Positions 42,758-51,499 of a stretch of 64,000 nucleotides of DNA are shown here, in pieces. Source of the stretch: JBJXGV01 sp046160485 (GTDB lineage Bacteria > Orphanbacterota > Orphanbacteria > JBJXGV01); the NCBI GenBank assembly GCA_046160485.1, contig JBJXGV010000002.1, forward strand, positions 1 to 64,000, read 5' to 3'. Below the pieces are notes generated by a model. It saw only the letters and a list, made by a program, of their open reading frames with translations, was not told the DNA's origin and ran no database searches. The number at the start of each line of letters is the position of its first letter. Positions within the stretch are counted from its first letter, which is position 1. Made by a program: the position numbers and the translations under genes.

Positions 42758-44305
42758 ATGTTTCGCGACTCGTTCCGTCTGATGGGCGCGCTCTCGCTCG
42801 TGTTTTTCTGCGCCGCGCTGGCCCTGCCGTGCGCATCGCGCGCCGATGGCTTCGCCACCGATGAATTGATCCTGAAGCTCGGAGAAGGCGGAGACATCGA
42901 CCTGATCAACGCAGCCTGGGGGACGACTGTCATTGATTTGATTCCGTCGCGCGGAATCTACCTCCTGCGGCTCTCGAATCCCGCGATTCAAGACAGCATG
43001 GCGATCGAACTCGACGGTGTTCCGGAGTCTGAGTTTTGTGACTACGACTACGAGGGAATCTCTCCTGAGGCTCGCCGTGGCATCGTGATCATCGCGATCG
43101 GCGTCAACGGCACCGACGTCGAGGACCAGGGCGCGATGGCGCGCGTCCGCAAGGACGAGGCGCACGCGATCGCGACGGGGGCAGGCACGCGCGTTGCGAT
43201 TCTTGACACCGGCGTCGACATCGATCACCCGTTTCTGGCCGGACGCCTCGATCTGGCCGCCGGCGCCGACTTCGTCGACAACGACGCGATCCCGGACGAC
43301 GCGGCGAACGCGATCGACGACGACGGCGACGGCCTAACCGACGCGGGCGCGGGCCACGGCACGATGGTCGCCGGAATCATCGCGACGATCTCGCCCGACG
43401 CGACGATCATCCCGATTCGCGTTCTCGACGATGAAGGATTCGGCACGGTCTTCCGCGTGATGAAAGGGCTCTATCAGGCGGCCGACGCGGGCGCGCACGT
43501 CATCAACCTGAGCCTCGGTTCGCAGAACAAATCCGACGCGATCGAAGCCGTCATTCACGAACTGCACCAGCGCGGCATCACGATCGTCGCCGCCGGCGGC
43601 AACGACTCGACGAGCACGATTCAGTTCCCGGCCCAGGAGTCCGAAGCGATCGCCGTAACGTCGACCGACAGCGCGGACGTGAAGGCGGCGTTCGCGAACT
43701 ACTCCGACAAGGTCGATTTCACGGCCCCCGGCGTGGGCGTGCTCTCGAGCTTCCGCGACGGTGGATTCGGCCTCGGTCTCGGCACGTCCTTCTCAGCTCC
43801 GTTCGTCGTCGGAGCGCTCGCGCTCATGCACGAAATTCGTCCGTACACCGCTCCAGAAATCTATGAAAACTGGCTCGGCGCCGGCGCGGTGGCGATCGAC
43901 TGGATTCCTGGCAACGTTCCGTACGCCGGGGAGCTCGGCGCCGGCCGCGTCGATTGCCTCAGTCCGCTGTTGATCGCACTGGCGGCGACCGACGTGCCGG
44001 GGGGCTCGTCCGGCAACGCTGGCGGCGAGTCGGTGACCCTCCTCCACGCGAGTCCGAACCCGGCGCGCGACGTTGCGAACGTTCGCTTCCGCCTCGAACA
44101 CGGCGCCCCCGCGCGCCTCGAAGTGTTCAGCGTCGACGGCCGTCGTGTCCACACGCAGACCCTCGGCGTGTTGCCCGCCGGCGAGCACGCCGTTCCGTTC
44201 GCGACCCGCGACGAATCCGGCCGCTCGCTTGCGTCCGGCCGTTATGTCTATCGCGTTGTCACGCCGAGCGGTACGCGCTCCGGCAACATCGCGATCGTTC
44301 GCTAG
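42758..44305 (+). CDS. Secreted subtilisin-like serine protease (S8) with FlgD/Ig-like C-terminal domain
   Basis: 515 residues; ATG after AAAGGA. Signal peptide ~1-30. A propeptide-like part (~31-120) precedes the S8 catalytic domain with Asp150 (AILDTGVDIDHP), His200 (AGHGTMVAGII) and Ser344 (LGTSFSAPFVVGALALM), all in place. DAIPDDAANAIDDDGDGLTD is an acidic, probably Ca-binding insert. After a Gly/Ser linker (GGSSGNAGGE) a FlgD_ig-like domain has ASPNPARDVANVRFRL and ends in GNIAIVR, directing the enzyme to the surface. It follows the TPR-CHAT gene by 62 bases and is likely part of its regulon or operon. Confidence 0.93.
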   Translation: MFRDSFRLMGALSLVFFCAALALPCASRADGFATDELILKLGEGGDIDLINAAWGTTVIDLIPSRGIYLLRLSNPAIQDSMAIELDGVPESEFCDYDYEGISPEARRGIVIIAIGVNGTDVEDQGAMARVRKDEAHAIATGAGTRVAILDTGVDIDHPFLAGRLDLAAGADFVDNDAIPDDAANAIDDDGDGLTDAGAGHGTMVAGIIATISPDATIIPIRVLDDEGFGTVFRVMKGLYQAADAGAHVINLSLGSQNKSDAIEAVIHELHQRGITIVAAGGNDSTSTIQFPAQESEAIAVTSTDSADVKAAFANYSDKVDFTAPGVGVLSSFRDGGFGLGLGTSFSAPFVVGALALMHEIRPYTAPEIYENWLGAGAVAIDWIPGNVPYAGELGAGRVDCLSPLLIALAATDVPGGSSGNAGGESVTLLHASPNPARDVANVRFRLEHGAPARLEVFSVDGRRVHTQTLGVLPAGEHAVPFATRDESGRSLASGRYVYRVVTPSGTRSGNIAIVR

Positions 44306-44357
44306 CTTCCACGCGCTTTTTCTTCGCTCCGACGTATTAACACCGCGTTAAGCGCTA

Positions 44358-44392
44358 CTCCTTTCCGAGTTCGGGCGATCCCCGGAAAGGAG
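44358..44392 (+). promoter_or_regulatory. Hairpin sequestering the Shine-Dalgarno of the surface-glycan operon
   Basis: CTCCTTTCCG (44358-44367) and CGGAAAGGAG (44383-44392) are perfectly complementary over 10 bp. The inner 15 bases can add GGG/CCC (44373-44375 with 44380-44382) around a CGAT loop. The 3' arm contains the AAAGGAG that lies five bases before the GTG start at 44398, so the stem hides the ribosome-binding site. An RNA thermometer, protein-controlled switch or RNA attenuator are possible readings. Confidence 0.6.
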
Positions 44393-44397
44393 CTACC

Positions 44398-45681
44398 GTG
44401 GCACGACGCGTTCTCTTCTACTCGCACGATACGCTGGGGCTCGGCCACATTCGGCGCTGCCTCGCGATCGCCTCTTCGCTCGCCTCGCGCATCGAGGACG
44501 TTTCGATCCTGATCGTGTCGGCCTCTTCGGCGGCCGGCTCGTTTCACCTTCCGCCGGGCGTCGACATCCTCAAGATTCCGAGCATTCGCAAACTCGGTAA
44601 CGGCCGGTACGCGTCACGCTCCCTCGATGGCAGCTCGGACGATGTTCGCAATCTTCGCGCGGGAATTCTCCGCGAGACGCTCCGTGCGTTCACGCCGGAC
44701 GTGATCTATGTCGACAAAGACCCGCTGGGTCCGCTCGGCGAGTTGTCGGAAATTCTCGAGGAGAATCGCGCGGCGCGCGCTCTCGGCGAAGGCGCGATCA
44801 CGCTCCTCGGATTGCGCGACATCCTCGACGATCCCGAGGCCGTCTGCCGCGAGTGGGAGGCGCGCGGCACGATTCGCGCCATCGATAAGCTCTACGATCG
44901 CGTGCTCGTGTACGGGATGCGCGAAGTGTACGACCTCGGCCTCGAATACAACTTCCCCGAATCGCTGCTCAACAAGATGGAGTACGTCGGGTACATCGAT
45001 CCGCGTGAGCGCGACGGTGAAGGCCACGTCAGCGTCGGGTGGGACGGCGGCCGCCGGCGCGTCGTCGTGACGGCGGGCGGCGGCGAAGATGGATTCGCAC
45101 TCTTCTCGTCATACCTGCGTGCGGCGCGCATCCTCGAAAAGCGCTTCTCGCTCGAGAGCACGATCGTGCTCGGCCCCGACTTCCCGGCTGCGTCGGCGGA
45201 AGCGGTCGATCTCCTCGCGAGCGAACTCGCGCACCCGGTGTACGTCGTGCGTTTCGCCGAGGAGATGGCCCACTACGTCCGCGCCGCGGACCTCGTCGTC
45301 TCGATGGCGGGATACAACACGGTCTCCGAGATTCTCGCGTACGGAAAGAAGGCGGTCGTCGTGCCGCGCGTGCAGCCGCGCCGTGAGCAGTTGCTGCGCG
45401 CCGAACGCCTCGCCAGCCGCGGCCTCGTCTCTTTTGTGCATCCCGACGCGTTGACCGTGCAGAGTTTTTCGGATGCACTCGCGAAGGCGCTCGCCGAAGG
45501 TGTCGAGCCGCGGCCGCACGCCGGAGTCGATCTCGGCGGTCTCGATCGTACCGCGTTGCTCGTCGCGGAGATTCTCAATGCAGCGCGTGACGAAGGCGCG
45601 GCATCGATCGACCTCAGCGACTCGGCGCGTTGCCATGAGGTGATTGCGAGGAGCGCGGCGGAGCGCGCCCATGTCCGCTAG
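44398..45681 (+). CDS. MurG-like (GT28/GT-B) glycosyltransferase
   Basis: 427 residues, GTG start with an AAAGGAG buried in a hairpin. The N-terminus ARRVLFYSHDTLGLGHIRRC is the GT-B acceptor-binding loop with a GLGHxRR pattern as in MurG-like enzymes. The C-terminal donor domain has RRRVVVTAGGGEDGFALF, RFAEEMAHYVRAADLVVSMA and GYNTVSEILAYGKKAVVVPR (the GGxxT/E donor-sugar loop). It probably transfers a hexose or HexNAc from a nucleotide sugar. It is the first gene of a run continuing to 58179; its 3' end overlaps the next gene by 11 bases. Confidence 0.82.
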   Translation: MARRVLFYSHDTLGLGHIRRCLAIASSLASRIEDVSILIVSASSAAGSFHLPPGVDILKIPSIRKLGNGRYASRSLDGSSDDVRNLRAGILRETLRAFTPDVIYVDKDPLGPLGELSEILEENRAARALGEGAITLLGLRDILDDPEAVCREWEARGTIRAIDKLYDRVLVYGMREVYDLGLEYNFPESLLNKMEYVGYIDPRERDGEGHVSVGWDGGRRRVVVTAGGGEDGFALFSSYLRAARILEKRFSLESTIVLGPDFPAASAEAVDLLASELAHPVYVVRFAEEMAHYVRAADLVVSMAGYNTVSEILAYGKKAVVVPRVQPRREQLLRAERLASRGLVSFVHPDALTVQSFSDALAKALAEGVEPRPHAGVDLGGLDRTALLVAEILNAARDEGAASIDLSDSARCHEVIARSAAERAHVR

Positions 45682-46963
45682 CCCGCTTCGCATCGGGTAC
45701 GTGCTGAAGCGCTACCCGCGTCTTTCCGAGACATTCGTGCTCAACGAGATCCTCGCGCTCGAGGCGCTCGGAGCCGAGGTCACGATCCTGGCGCTGAAGT
45801 CGCCGCTCGAGGCGCGCTTTCACGAGAAGCTCGCACGCGTTCGCGGCGACGTTCTCTACGCGCCCGAGGTGCGCGCGAGTACGACGATCGAGTTTCTGCG
45901 ACGCCACGCACCGGACCTCGACGGCGTCGAACGCGCCGTCTCCGAAATGTTCTGGGACGCGATTCGACGCGGCGAGAACGCGGCGCTCGATACGCTGCTC
46001 CCGGCGATCGGGTTCGCTCGCGTCGTTCGCGAGCGCGGCATCGAACACCTGCACGCGCACTTCGCGACCGCCGCGACGGACGTTGCCATGCGCCTCTCGT
46101 CTCTCTCCGGTATCGGCTTCTCGTTTACGGCGCACGCCAAAGACATCTTCCACGACGACGTCGATCCCGCGCGTTTCGCGGAGCGGCTTGCGCGCGCCGA
46201 GTTCTGTGTCGCCGTTAGCGACTGGAGCGCCGACTACCTCGCGCGGACATACGGCGCGGTAGCGCAGCGCAAGGTGGAGCGGATTTACAACGGGCTCGAC
46301 CTCGCGGAGTTCCCGGTGGCTGTGCGAAGCGGCGCTCCGAAAGCGGGCGTGCCGCTCATCGCGTCTGTCGGGCGTCTGGTGCCGAAGAAAGGCTACGACG
46401 TGTTGCTCAAGTCGATCGCGCTCCTGCGCGATTCGGGACGCGCGATTCGCGCCGAGATCATCGGCGACGGCGAATTGCGCGACGAACTCGCGCGTGAGAT
46501 CGACCGGCTCTGCTTGGGCGGGCTTGTCGAGATGCGCGGCGCGGCGTCGCACGCGGCTGTTCGCGATCTTCTGAGCCGCGCGGACGTGTTTGCGCTGCCG
46601 GCGCGCATCGCGGAGGACGGCAATCGCGACGGACTCCCCGTCGTCGTTTGCGAAGCGATGGCCTCCGGCGTTCCCGTCGTGTCGACACCCGTCGTTGGAA
46701 TTCCTGAAGCGGTCGAGCACGGCGTCACCGGCATGCTCGTCCCGGAGAATGATCCCGCCGCGTTGGCGGCGGCGATTCGCGACATCCTGGAAGACCCGGC
46801 GCGCGCGCGGCGATTCGCAGCGAGCGCGCGTCGGCGCATCGACGAACGATTCGATCTCCAGCAGAGCGCTGCGCGCTTGCACGCGCTGTTCGGCGCGGCG
46901 ATTTCGCGTGGGTCTTGCCGCGCGGAAGGCGCGCGGCCGCTCGTCGAAGGTGCGGCGCGATGA
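45671..46963 (+). CDS. Glycosyltransferase family 4
   Basis: 430 residues from ATG 45671, inside the end of the preceding gene. GT-B fold: N-terminal RIGYVLKRYPRLSETFVLNE is the classic start of colanic-acid-type (WcaL/AmsK-like) GT4 enzymes. HLHAHFATAATDVAMRLSSL and FTAHAKDIFHDD follow. The donor domain has IYNGLDLAEFP, VGRLVPKKGYDVLLKSIALL and the EX7E motif in EDGNRDGLPVVVCEAMASG. It likely adds a sugar to a lipid-linked oligosaccharide. Its stop overlaps the next ATG (ATGA). Confidence 0.9.
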   Translation: MSASPLRIGYVLKRYPRLSETFVLNEILALEALGAEVTILALKSPLEARFHEKLARVRGDVLYAPEVRASTTIEFLRRHAPDLDGVERAVSEMFWDAIRRGENAALDTLLPAIGFARVVRERGIEHLHAHFATAATDVAMRLSSLSGIGFSFTAHAKDIFHDDVDPARFAERLARAEFCVAVSDWSADYLARTYGAVAQRKVERIYNGLDLAEFPVAVRSGAPKAGVPLIASVGRLVPKKGYDVLLKSIALLRDSGRAIRAEIIGDGELRDELAREIDRLCLGGLVEMRGAASHAAVRDLLSRADVFALPARIAEDGNRDGLPVVVCEAMASGVPVVSTPVVGIPEAVEHGVTGMLVPENDPAALAAAIRDILEDPARARRFAASARRRIDERFDLQQSAARLHALFGAAISRGSCRAEGARPLVEGAAR

Positions 46964-48171
46964 CGCGGCGCCTGCTCGTGGTTTCATCCGACTTCGGAAT
47001 TCCGCTCTGGGGAACGAAGGGTGCGTCGGTGCACCTTCGCGCGATGGTCCGCGCGTTCGCGGGTGCGGGTCTTGAGGTCGGCGTCGCGGTGCGCGGCGTG
47101 GGCGAGCCGCACGCGGGAGAGTCCCTCGGCGCAGGCACGCGAACTTTTGTTTTGCCGGACAGTCCTCGCCCGAAGGACCGCACGTTCACGCCGGAACGCA
47201 TGAACGACGATCTTTCGGCGCGCCTCGTGGAGATTGGATCGACGTTCCGGTTCGAGGCGATCTACGAGCGCGCGGCTCTCTGGTCCTTGGCGCCGCTCGA
47301 GTTCGCGCGCCGCGCCGGCATGCCGCATCTCGTCGAGGTGAACGCGCCGCTCTCGATCGAGTCGGCGCGGTGGAGGGATCTGCCTCACGCCCGCGCCGCG
47401 CGCGCGGCGGAGGAGCGCCTCGCGCAAGAGTCGTCGCGCCTGTTTCCCGTCTCGTCGCCGATCGCGAATTTCCTCGTCGCGCTCGGTGCGGATCGCGGGC
47501 GGATCGTGACGTTGCCGAACGCCGTCGATGAGGCGTTCCTCGCGGTCGGACGCGAACGCATGACTCTCCTCGCGGCGCACAGGCCCGCGCATCGACCGTT
47601 TACGATCGGCTTCGTCGGCAGCCTCAAACCGTGGCACGGCATCGAAACGCTGCTTGCGGCGTATCGCATTCTCGAACAGCGGACGCCGAACGTGCGGCTA
47701 CTCGTCGTCGGCGACGGTCCGCTTGCGGCGCGCGTGCGCGAAGAGGCGGCACGCGGCGCCGGGATCGAGTGGATCGGCGCGGTGCCGCACGGCACGGTCG
47801 CCCCGCTCCTCACGACGATGGACGTCGCGGTGGCGCCGTACGACGAATCGGGCGACGGCTACTTCTCTCCTCTGAAGGTTCTCGAGTACCAGGCCGCGGG
47901 TGTGCCGGTTGTCGCTTCGGGAGGGCGCGGGGTTGAAGATCTTGTCGTCGACGGCGAGTCGGGGATACTCGTACCGTCCGGGGACGCCCCGCGACTCTCC
48001 GAAGCCATAACGCGGTTGCGCGACGATGGCGCACTCGCATTGCGTGTCGCGTCGCGCGCGTTCGTTCGTGTTTCAAGCCGCACATGGGCACGCAACGCCG
48101 AGAAAGTGATCGCATCGTGGACTGCGTGTGAGACGGACGTGGCCGCGGCAGAACGTCAGGCGGCGCGATGA
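46960..48171 (+). CDS. Glycosyltransferase family 4
   Basis: 403 residues; ATG in a four-base overlap with the previous stop. VVSSDFGIPLWGTKGASVHL is the acceptor-loop start typical of GT4. LVEVNAPLSIESARWRDLPH, SLKPWHGIETLLAAYRIL and the donor-binding EX7E-like SPLKVLEYQAAGVPVVASGG follow, then GRGVEDLVVDGESGILVPSG. It probably acts sequentially with the two preceding transferases in one glycan. Its stop overlaps the ABC transporter ATG (ATGA). Confidence 0.9.
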   Translation: MTRRLLVVSSDFGIPLWGTKGASVHLRAMVRAFAGAGLEVGVAVRGVGEPHAGESLGAGTRTFVLPDSPRPKDRTFTPERMNDDLSARLVEIGSTFRFEAIYERAALWSLAPLEFARRAGMPHLVEVNAPLSIESARWRDLPHARAARAAEERLAQESSRLFPVSSPIANFLVALGADRGRIVTLPNAVDEAFLAVGRERMTLLAAHRPAHRPFTIGFVGSLKPWHGIETLLAAYRILEQRTPNVRLLVVGDGPLAARVREEAARGAGIEWIGAVPHGTVAPLLTTMDVAVAPYDESGDGYFSPLKVLEYQAAGVPVVASGGRGVEDLVVDGESGILVPSGDAPRLSEAITRLRDDGALALRVASRAFVRVSSRTWARNAEKVIASWTACETDVAAAERQAAR

Positions 48172-50123
48172 CCACGAACGCAGGGCAGACCCTCGTGGCG
48201 CCCGCCGCGGTCGAAGCCGCGGCCACGCCGAAGCGCGCCCGGCGGCGCATTTCGCTGACGCGCCCCGTCGCGAGCGTGCGCATGCTCGTGAATTTCTACC
48301 GCACCTTCGGCGACGCGGTTCTTCGCGACAAGAGCGTCTTCGTCGCGGCGCTCGTCTCGTCGCTCGGAACGGCAATCTGCGAGGTCGCAAAGCCGCTTCC
48401 GCTGAAGCTTCTTTTCGACAATGTGATCATGACGAACGGCTCCGCGACGGTGCTGCCTTGGATCGGCGACCTGTCGCGCTTCGGCGCACAGGATCTCGTG
48501 CTCGGATGCGCGGCCGCACTTCTCGGCGTGTCGATGCTCGGCGCGCTTTTTTCGTACGGCGAAACGTACTACACCGCCGCCGCTGGGCAGAAGGCGGCTT
48601 ATCGCATTCGCAAGACGCTCGTTTCGCACCTGCACGGCCTGCCGCTCGCGTTTCACGCGCGCCACCGCACGGGAGACCTTCTCGTGCGTATGACCGGAGA
48701 CGTCGAGCTCGTCAAGAGCCTGCTCGTTCCGGGCACGCTCACCGCTGTCGGCCGCGTTTTCATTCTCGCCGGCACGTTGGTAGCGATGCTCCTCATCGAC
48801 AAGACGCTGACGTACTGCATCCTCGGCGTCGCGCCACTTCTCCTGATTCTCTTCGTCCGCTTCTCGTCCCGCATTCGCGACGCGTCGCGCAAGCAGCGGC
48901 AGCGCGAAGGCGAGCTCGCGTCGCACGCGAACGAATCCTTTCAATCGATGCCGCTCGTCCAGGCGTACGCGGCGGAAGACGTCGAATCGGATCGCATTCT
49001 ACGATCGAGCCGGCGGAGTCTGCGCGCCGGGCTGCGCGCAACGCGCCTCGAAGCGAAACTCGCGGGAACGACGGACGTCGTCATCGCCGCCGGTACGGCG
49101 ATCGTCATGTGGGTCGGCGCGCAGCGCGTGCTCTCCGGGCTGATCACGCCGGGCGACATCATCATGTTCACGTCGTATCTCCGCGCGGTGTACAAGCCCG
49201 TCCGCAAGATGGCGGCACTCTCGGCGCGCGGCGCGAAAGCGATCGTCGGCGGCGAACGCCTCGTCGAGATTCTTCGTACGCCGATCGACGAGGACCCGCC
49301 GACGTGCCTTCCCGCCGCGAATCTGCGCGGCGCCGTCACCTTCGACGACGTCAGCTTCGGATATCGCGGTGACGACCCTGTGTTGCATCACATCTCGTTC
49401 GACATCCCGGCGGGAGCGCGCGTTGCGCTTGTCGGTCCGTCCGGCGCGGGGAAGTCGTCGCTGGTTTCGCTCATCCCACGTCTCTACGAGCCGCAAAGCG
49501 GGCGCATTCTGATCGATGGTCACGACGCGAAGCTCTACGCGCGCCGTTCGCTGCGCGAGCGCATCGCCATCGTCTTCCAGGACTCGCTGCTGCTCGGCCT
49601 TTCCGTGCGCGAGAACATCGCGTTCGGCAGGAGCGGCGTGAGCGACGAAGAGATCACGCGCGCGGCGCGCCTCGCACGCATTCACGACCGCATCGTCGCG
49701 CTCCCGTCCGGCTACGACACGACGCTCGACGAGCGCGGTGCAAGCCTCTCGGGCGGCGAGCGCCGGCGCATCGCGATCGCGCGGGCGCTTCTGCGCGACG
49801 CTGCGATCCTCATTCTCGACGAGCCGACGACGGGGGCCGATGTCGCCCTTGAACTCGCGCTCATGAAGACACTCCTCGCGGAGACACGCGGGCGTACGGC
49901 GTTCATCATCAGCCACCGATTCCAGCTCATCGAAGAGGCTGAGATCGTCGTGATGATCGAAGGTGGAACGGTGCGCGCCGTCGGTCCGCACGAGACGCTT
50001 CTTCGCGAGAACCGCGAGTATCGCGCGTTCTACCATGCGAGCGCGCCCGAAGCCCAGCCCAGCGGCGCGTTGCTTGCGGAGTCCGATGCGCCGGTGCGCG
50101 CCGCGGCGGGAGGCGGCCGATGA
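48168..50123 (+). CDS. ABC exporter, fused membrane and ATPase domains (MsbA/lipid-linked glycan type)
   Basis: 651 residues. N-terminal ABC_membrane domain (~60-345) with six helices (LVSSLGTAICEVAKPLPLKL, FHARHRTGDLLVRMTGDV). The nucleotide-binding domain (~385-620) has Walker A VGPSGAGKSS, Q-loop IVFQDSLLLGLSVREN, signature LSGGERRRIAIARAL and Walker B ILILDEPTTGADVALEL. The H-loop is FIISHRFQLIEEA. It works as a homodimer and plausibly flips a lipid-linked sugar made by the upstream transferases. The Asp/Glu-rich edges and the ~30-residue Ala-rich tail are not conserved. ATGA overlaps on both sides. Confidence 0.92.
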   Translation: MTTNAGQTLVAPAAVEAAATPKRARRRISLTRPVASVRMLVNFYRTFGDAVLRDKSVFVAALVSSLGTAICEVAKPLPLKLLFDNVIMTNGSATVLPWIGDLSRFGAQDLVLGCAAALLGVSMLGALFSYGETYYTAAAGQKAAYRIRKTLVSHLHGLPLAFHARHRTGDLLVRMTGDVELVKSLLVPGTLTAVGRVFILAGTLVAMLLIDKTLTYCILGVAPLLLILFVRFSSRIRDASRKQRQREGELASHANESFQSMPLVQAYAAEDVESDRILRSSRRSLRAGLRATRLEAKLAGTTDVVIAAGTAIVMWVGAQRVLSGLITPGDIIMFTSYLRAVYKPVRKMAALSARGAKAIVGGERLVEILRTPIDEDPPTCLPAANLRGAVTFDDVSFGYRGDDPVLHHISFDIPAGARVALVGPSGAGKSSLVSLIPRLYEPQSGRILIDGHDAKLYARRSLRERIAIVFQDSLLLGLSVRENIAFGRSGVSDEEITRAARLARIHDRIVALPSGYDTTLDERGASLSGGERRRIAIARALLRDAAILILDEPTTGADVALELALMKTLLAETRGRTAFIISHRFQLIEEAEIVVMIEGGTVRAVGPHETLLRENREYRAFYHASAPEAQPSGALLAESDAPVRAAAGGGR

Positions 50124-51499
50124 GGATGACAGCTCCGCGTGAGTCGTCTCCCTCCGGCGTCGTGGACGCCACGCTTCCGGCGCTCGACGAAGCGCTCGAT
50201 CCGTCGCGCGTTGCGAGCCTCTTGCAGACCGCGTGGAGCCGCCGCTTTGGCGCGCCGCTCGCCATCACGCATGGCGAAGTCACGTACGTCCGCTACAAGC
50301 CCGACACGAGCCTCATCGCCGGATACCGGTTTTCGACGGAGAACGCGTCGCAGCCCGCCGTGCTCGGATACGGCAAGCTCGTACCGGAACTGCGCGCGCG
50401 CGAGGCTTTCGCGAAGGCGAACGCGATCGCCGAGAAGCAGTCGGAGTCGCAGGTTCTCGCACTCGATCCTCTTCCGTTTTTCTTCCATCTCTTCCCGTTC
50501 GACCGCGAGATCCGCGGACTGCGCCACCTCATGAACCGCGACAAGCTCAAGCGCATCGCGCGCGATTCGATTTCGTGGGGTTCGCCCGCGGTGCGCGTCA
50601 GCGGGAAACGAACATCGCTTTCGCTTTTGCGCTACAAGCCGGAGCGGCGCGCCGTCGTGGCGGCCGACTTCGGGCTTGTCGACGAGACGACGGGCCGCGA
50701 GTCGCGGCAGCTCGCGCACCTGAAGGCCTATGCGAATGGCGCCGGCGAGTCGGCGACGCGGGTCGCTGGCTGGCTCGCCGGCGCGCCGCGATCGGAGCAC
50801 GCGCCCCGCTTCGCGCGAACGCTCGCATACGATTCCAGCACGGAGATTCTCTTTCAGGAGCGTCTCCCCGGATGCGCTTTCCTCGAAGCGGGCGATATCG
50901 AATCCGCCGCGCGACGCGTGGGGAGTGCGCTCGCATGGCTTCACACGGCGGGGACGGCGCGCGAGAAGGGCGACGCGGCGCGCGAACGCTCGACCGTCGC
51001 GATCGGCCTTGCGGAAGTGCGCGCGACGACCGCGTTCCTCACGCGGCTCGGCGGCGGCGGCGTTTCGGAGCGCGCGGCGGCGCTCCTGGAGCGACTCGAT
51101 CGCGAGGTCCCAGCCGCGGCGCCGCTGACAATGACGCACGGCGACTTCCACTACCACCAGATCCTCGTCGACGGCGAGACGATTAGCTTCGTCGACTTCG
51201 ACGAGGCGGGCAACGGCGATCCGCGCGTCGATATCGGGAATTTCATCGCGCACCTGCGGCTGCTCGGCGTTCGCAACCCCGAGACGGCCGAGGCGTGGGC
51301 GCGTGTCGAGGTGGCGTTCGTCGAGGGCTATCGCCGCGCTGCGGGCGCCTCCCCGCTCGAGTTGGACAGTACGCTCCCGTGGTTCATCGCGCTCGGTTTG
51401 GCGCGCCTCGCCGTCGTGCCGTTCCGCAATCTCAGCACCGAGTGGCCGCGCGAAACCGGCGCGATCCTCAAGGCGGGGGTCCAATGCCTCGCGCGATGA
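50120..51499 (+). CDS. APH-fold phosphotransferase (first of a tandem pair)
   Basis: 459 residues, ATG overlapping the exporter stop. The kinase C-lobe is clear: the Brenner motif MTHGDFHYHQILVDG (~332-346) with catalytic Asp, then SFVDFDEAGNGDPRVDIGNF with the metal-binding DFD. The N-lobe is weaker (VTYVRYKPDTSLIAGYRF). Aminoglycoside-phosphotransferase-fold enzymes also phosphorylate choline, sugars (maltokinase) and homoserine. Lying in a glycan locus, it more likely modifies a sugar or polyol head group than a drug. It overlaps its paralogue by ATGA. Confidence 0.82.
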   Translation: MRMTAPRESSPSGVVDATLPALDEALDPSRVASLLQTAWSRRFGAPLAITHGEVTYVRYKPDTSLIAGYRFSTENASQPAVLGYGKLVPELRAREAFAKANAIAEKQSESQVLALDPLPFFFHLFPFDREIRGLRHLMNRDKLKRIARDSISWGSPAVRVSGKRTSLSLLRYKPERRAVVAADFGLVDETTGRESRQLAHLKAYANGAGESATRVAGWLAGAPRSEHAPRFARTLAYDSSTEILFQERLPGCAFLEAGDIESAARRVGSALAWLHTAGTAREKGDAARERSTVAIGLAEVRATTAFLTRLGGGGVSERAAALLERLDREVPAAAPLTMTHGDFHYHQILVDGETISFVDFDEAGNGDPRVDIGNFIAHLRLLGVRNPETAEAWARVEVAFVEGYRRAAGASPLELDSTLPWFIALGLARLAVVPFRNLSTEWPRETGAILKAGVQCLAR

